Origin: Lentisphaeria bacterium
Lineage (GTDB): Bacteria; Verrucomicrobiota; Lentisphaeria; Victivallales; UBA1829
NCBI GenBank assembly: GCA_017503375.1
Contig: JAFVTF010000121.1
Coordinates: 1 to 44,860 of the forward strand
DNA: 44,860 nt
Direction: 5' to 3'
Both the position numbers and the translations under genes were made by a program. The notes under the pieces were generated by a model. The model searched no databases, was not told where the DNA came from, and saw nothing but the letters and a program-made list of their open reading frames with translations. Below, piece by piece: positions 42,111 through 44,860 of this stretch. Position 1 is the stretch's first letter, and every line of letters starts with the position of its first letter.

Positions 42111-42359
42111 ATGGCGGAGAAGAATAACAAAGCGATGATGCTCGGTCTCGGCCTTGATGGCGGAGACGGGCACAAGCGCTTCACGAAAGGTGAGAATTTT
42201 GTCCTTGCCGGCGGCAGTGAAGAGACGCATGAACGAATGTCTGAGACAGCGATAAAAGTGAATGAGCAGCTGGCAAGAAGAGGGAAACGGTTGGAAGATG
42301 TTTCCTGTGAAGAGTTTCACGATATGGTGCGTAAAGCGTCAGAAAATTGGAATCAGTGA
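42111..42359 (+). CDS. 82-aa protein ending the pilus operon, unknown
   Basis: The start is two bases after the secretin 2 stop, so expression is probably coupled. The protein (MAEKNNKAMMLGLGLDGGDGHKRFTKGENFVLAGGSEETHERM…) is charged, soluble and has no signal peptide. It has a Gly-rich N-terminal half and a helical half (SETAIKVNEQLARRGKRLEDVSCEEFHDMVRKASENW). The terminator overlaps its stop codon. I do not recognise a family. Cytoplasmic location and operon position suggest a regulatory or assembly role for the pilus-like system. Confidence 0.75.
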   Translation: MAEKNNKAMMLGLGLDGGDGHKRFTKGENFVLAGGSEETHERMSETAIKVNEQLARRGKRLEDVSCEEFHDMVRKASENWNQ

Positions 42360-42384
42360 GTAAGCGACTCACTGATTTTTTTTT
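42351..42384 (+). terminator. Rho-independent terminator of the pilus-like operon
   Basis: AATCAGTGAGT (42351–42361) and ACTCACTGATT (42367–42377) are perfect 11-bp arms with a five-base loop, followed by T residues to 42384. The stem contains the stop codon of the 82-aa gene. The next gene's ribosome binding site (GAAAGGA) begins immediately after. Confidence 0.92.
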
Positions 42385-42398
42385 GAAAGGATAGAATT

Positions 42399-44630
42399 AT
42401 GGAACAGTTATTTGAACATGGCAAATGGATTGGTGCGGGTGGTGCTCTTGGACGGACATCCCCTGTTAAGCCTGCCCCATTTTTACGAAAGACTTTCATA
42501 TTGAAGGATTTACCTGGAAAAGCAGAAGTTTTTTTCTGCGGTCTTGGTTATTCGGAGCTTTATCTCAACGGAAAGAAAGTTGATGATGGTGTTTTGCAGC
42601 CTGTTGTTACACAGTATGACAGACGTACAGGTTATTTACGGTATGATGTGACACCGCTTTTGCAGAAAGGTGAGAATGTTTTCGGAGTCATTCTCGGGAA
42701 TGGATGGTACAATTGCAGTACTGAGAATACCTGGTATTTTGAACGGGCGTCCTGGCGTGATTATCCGAAGATGATCCTTGAATGTTATTTTGACGGTGTT
42801 CCTGCAGTGGTTTCAGACCGGAGCTGGAAGATCGAACGAAGTTCAGGGCCGATCCGTTTTGATGCATTGCGGGAAGGGGAAACGTATGATGCCCGGATGG
42901 AAATTCCCGGATGGAATCTGCCCGGATTTGATGATAGCGGTTGGGGCACTGTTTCTGTTGTTCCGGGAGCAGGCGGAGTAATGACAGAGCAGACAATGCC
43001 GCCGTGCCGTGTGACAAAACGTTTGCCGATGACAAAGGTATTTCCCGGTTCTCCGAAAGGAGTGACTTACGATGCCGGACAGATTATTACCGGCTGGGTC
43101 AATGTGAAGGTGAAGGGGGAATCCGGAACAAAGGTTAAATTCATTTATTCTGAATTGATGGATCATTACAATGCCAATCTGGATCGGAAAGATCAGGCAG
43201 TCTATGTTATGTCTGAACGGTTTCAGGAAGATGAATACATTCTGAAGGGAGAAGGCGTTGAAGAATGGGAACCCCGTTTTGTGTATCACGGTTTCCGGTA
43301 TATCCTTGTTGAAATTGACGGAACAGCTGAAGTGCTGGCGATTTCCGGTTGCGTAGTTCATACGGACTTTGAGTTTCTGACAGAATTTGAAAGCTCCGAT
43401 CCTGTCTTGAACAAGCTCCATGAAAATACTCATTGGAGTTTCATTGACAACTATACAGGGATTCCGACAGACTGTCCGCACCGCGAGAAAAACGGCTGGA
43501 CGGGTGATGCTCTTCAGGCGTCCGAAATGGGGCTGTTCCATTATGATCTTGAAGATTCCTATCATCATTGGCTTCAGATCATGGCTGATACTCAGCGTCC
43601 GAGCGGACAGTTTTCCGGTATTGCGCCCACACACGGCTGGGGGTACAATTGGGGAAACGGTCCTGCATGGGACAGCGCATTTCTGCTGATTCCGTGGAAT
43701 GTTTATGTCTATACCGGCAAGACCCGTATTCTGGAAGAAAATTATGATAAGATGAAGCAGTATTTGAAGTATCTGGCAAGTATGGCAACAGACAATATTG
43801 TTTCTTTCGGGCTTGGAGACTGGTGTCCGGTTGATTTGACCCGGATCACAGATTCCCGGATCACTTCCACAGGATATTATTATGCAGATGCGGTCATGAT
43901 GCAGAAGACAGCGGCATTGCTTGGGAAAACAGAGGATGCTGCCAAGTTCGGTGTTTTGGCTGAAACAATCAAAAACGCCTTCCATGAAGCGTTTTACCGC
44001 GGTAATGGTTTGTACGGGTGCAAGGATGCTCCGCTGCGTGAAGATGATGTTACAGCGCTTGCAACAGCCCTTTATTGGGGATTGTGTCCGGAGTCTGACC
44101 GGGCAATCACGGCAAAACGGCTGAACGATCTTTTTGTTTCCCGTCAGTACAAAGCTGATTTCGGGATTCTCGGAACGAAATATATTCTGCGTGTTCTTTC
44201 CGATAACGGCTATGCAGAAACAGCGTACCGGATTCTGATGCAGCCGGCATATCCGGGATGGGTAAACTGGATCAATCTCGGAGCAACAACACTTTGGGAA
44301 CAGTGGAAAGGGTTTGCTTCCCGGTGTCATATTATGCATGGCGATATTGCCGCATGGATGATTCAGTACTTAGGTGGAATTACGCCGGATAAAACAGCTC
44401 CCGGATTTTCTGCTTTGACGATTCGTCCTTTCCCGCCGCAGGAATTGGAATCGCTTCGTGTGAGCAGTAAACTTGCCAGCGGAAAAGTGACAGTTGACTG
44501 GAAACAGAAGGATGGACGATTCCATTTGTCACTGACAATTCCGGAAGGAATTCCCTGCCGTGTGATTCTGCCGGATGGAACGGAACATCAGCAGAAGAAC
44601 ACGTTTGCAGAATATGAGTGTTCTCTGTAA
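42399..44630 (+). CDS. GH78 α-L-rhamnosidase
   Basis: The enzyme releases terminal α-L-rhamnose from plant glycosides, pectin side chains or other glycans by inversion. The 743-aa protein lacks a signal peptide, so it probably acts in the cytoplasm on imported oligosaccharides. The N-terminal β-sandwiches hold FLRKTFILKDLPGKAEVFFCGLGYSELYLNGKKV and YDVTPLLQKGENVFGVILGNGWYN. The (α/α)6 barrel has IPTDCPHREKNGWTGDA (355–371; acidic residues D358, E363 and D370) and NLGATTLWEQWKG, where E634 is the likely base. A C-terminal β-sandwich follows. GAAAGGA precedes the ATG. Confidence 0.92.
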   Translation: MEQLFEHGKWIGAGGALGRTSPVKPAPFLRKTFILKDLPGKAEVFFCGLGYSELYLNGKKVDDGVLQPVVTQYDRRTGYLRYDVTPLLQKGENVFGVILGNGWYNCSTENTWYFERASWRDYPKMILECYFDGVPAVVSDRSWKIERSSGPIRFDALREGETYDARMEIPGWNLPGFDDSGWGTVSVVPGAGGVMTEQTMPPCRVTKRLPMTKVFPGSPKGVTYDAGQIITGWVNVKVKGESGTKVKFIYSELMDHYNANLDRKDQAVYVMSERFQEDEYILKGEGVEEWEPRFVYHGFRYILVEIDGTAEVLAISGCVVHTDFEFLTEFESSDPVLNKLHENTHWSFIDNYTGIPTDCPHREKNGWTGDALQASEMGLFHYDLEDSYHHWLQIMADTQRPSGQFSGIAPTHGWGYNWGNGPAWDSAFLLIPWNVYVYTGKTRILEENYDKMKQYLKYLASMATDNIVSFGLGDWCPVDLTRITDSRITSTGYYYADAVMMQKTAALLGKTEDAAKFGVLAETIKNAFHEAFYRGNGLYGCKDAPLREDDVTALATALYWGLCPESDRAITAKRLNDLFVSRQYKADFGILGTKYILRVLSDNGYAETAYRILMQPAYPGWVNWINLGATTLWEQWKGFASRCHIMHGDIAAWMIQYLGGITPDKTAPGFSALTIRPFPPQELESLRVSSKLASGKVTVDWKQKDGRFHLSLTIPEGIPCRVILPDGTEHQQKNTFAEYECSL

Positions 44631-44641
44631 GAAAATTGATA

Positions 44642-44656
44642 GGGGCTGTTGCAAAA
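44642..44656 (+). repeat. 15-bp IS-end-like word shared with the left edge
   Basis: GGGGCTGTTGCAAAA is the exact reverse complement of 121–135. The word resembles ends of several insertion-sequence families, but no transposase or target duplication can be seen here. Confidence 0.4.
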
Positions 44657-44668
44657 CTAGATAAAAAA

Positions 44669-44860
44669 AGCTCTGTTCCCAATAAAGGTTGTTACTTGAG
44701 GAGGGGAAAAAGCCCTTTTAAGGAAAGGTCCTTTTTCCCCTCCTCAAACTCCACCCCTTTTTTCCAAACCTTTTTGCGGCATTCCGATTTTTACGATGTA
44801 AAAATCGAAATGCCATCTTAAAGTTGAAATAGCAGAAGGATTTACCAACCTGTATGGGGA
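44669..44860 (+). mobile_element. Third MITE-like copy, cut by the window edge
   Basis: The left end AGCTCTGTTCCCAATA (44669–44684) matches 15 of 16 bases of the terminal repeat at 2510–2525. The core from about 44767 (AACCTTTTTGCGGCATTCC…) and the right part with CCAACCTGTATGGGGA match the other copies; the final bases lie beyond the window. This copy carries a different middle: a perfect 15-bp inverted repeat, GAGGAGGGGAAAAAG (44698–44712) and its complement (44731–44745), around an 18-base loop. It sits directly downstream of the rhamnosidase gene and could act as its transcription end. Confidence 0.65.

Noticed and set aside
42843..44339. 498-aa minus-strand open frame
   Set aside because: It lies antisense to the clear GH78 gene and has no recognisable domain; Cys/His-rich composition is typical of reversed coding sequence.

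Overview
This window most likely comes from a gut-type member of the PVC superphylum, near Victivallis/Lentisphaerota. Four things suggest this: a complete five-protein pilus-like locus of the Akkermansia Amuc_1098–1102 kind; a prepilin whose FTLVE motif is preceded by Asn instead of Gly; a DUF4838 secreted carbohydrate-active protein; and other glycan-degrading enzymes. Promoters fit a TTGnnn-N16/17-TAnnTT pattern. No phage, plasmid, CRISPR or transposase gene is visible. The taxonomic call is inference.

Layout, left to right. 1–6659: a glycan-use block with a GH39-like glycosidase on the minus strand, then Dabb protein, a 46-aa small ORF, a DUF4838 protein and a secreted unknown on the plus strand. 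Two copies of a small terminal-inverted-repeat (MITE-like) element lie between the divergent genes, and a third lies at the right edge. 6667–11558: housekeeping genes (HAD phosphatase, kdsD, rplU, purC, metX, metW). 11656–15344: a four-gene membrane module of carbamoyltransferase, SxtJ-like protein, DUF5989 protein and SGNH hydrolase. 15503–17542: Lrp regulator, aminotransferase and a small protein. 17617–17905: tRNA-Ser(CGA) followed by a hairpin and 45-bp tandem repeats.

17909–20473 holds three small secreted proline-rich proteins on the minus strand. Their signal peptides are nearly identical and their mature parts are low-complexity; two are built from 30-bp DNA repeats. ispG lies among them. 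The outer two share a 30-bp upstream box (28/30 identical) at exactly the same distance from the start codon. 20682–29266: two glycosyltransferases, a LolA-like lipoprotein, a DUF1846 protein, a PurN-fold formyltransferase-like protein, an ABC-2 permease, der and a small lipoprotein. 29395–30768: a prepilin-like protein and a ZIP metal transporter.

30907–42384 is the most remarkable part. One apparent operon runs secG, Amuc_1102-like, PilM/PilN fusion (Amuc_1101-like), Amuc_1100-like, Amuc_1099-like, secretin (Amuc_1098-like), a second diverged secretin, and an 82-aa unknown protein, and ends in a strong terminator. The cytoplasmic PilM ring, inner-membrane single-pass proteins and outer-membrane secretin would together span the envelope. 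No PilB/PilT ATPase, PilC platform or prepilin peptidase is encoded here. The tandem secretin pair and the 82-aa protein extend the known five-gene set. A GH78 α-L-rhamnosidase (42399–44630) closes the window.
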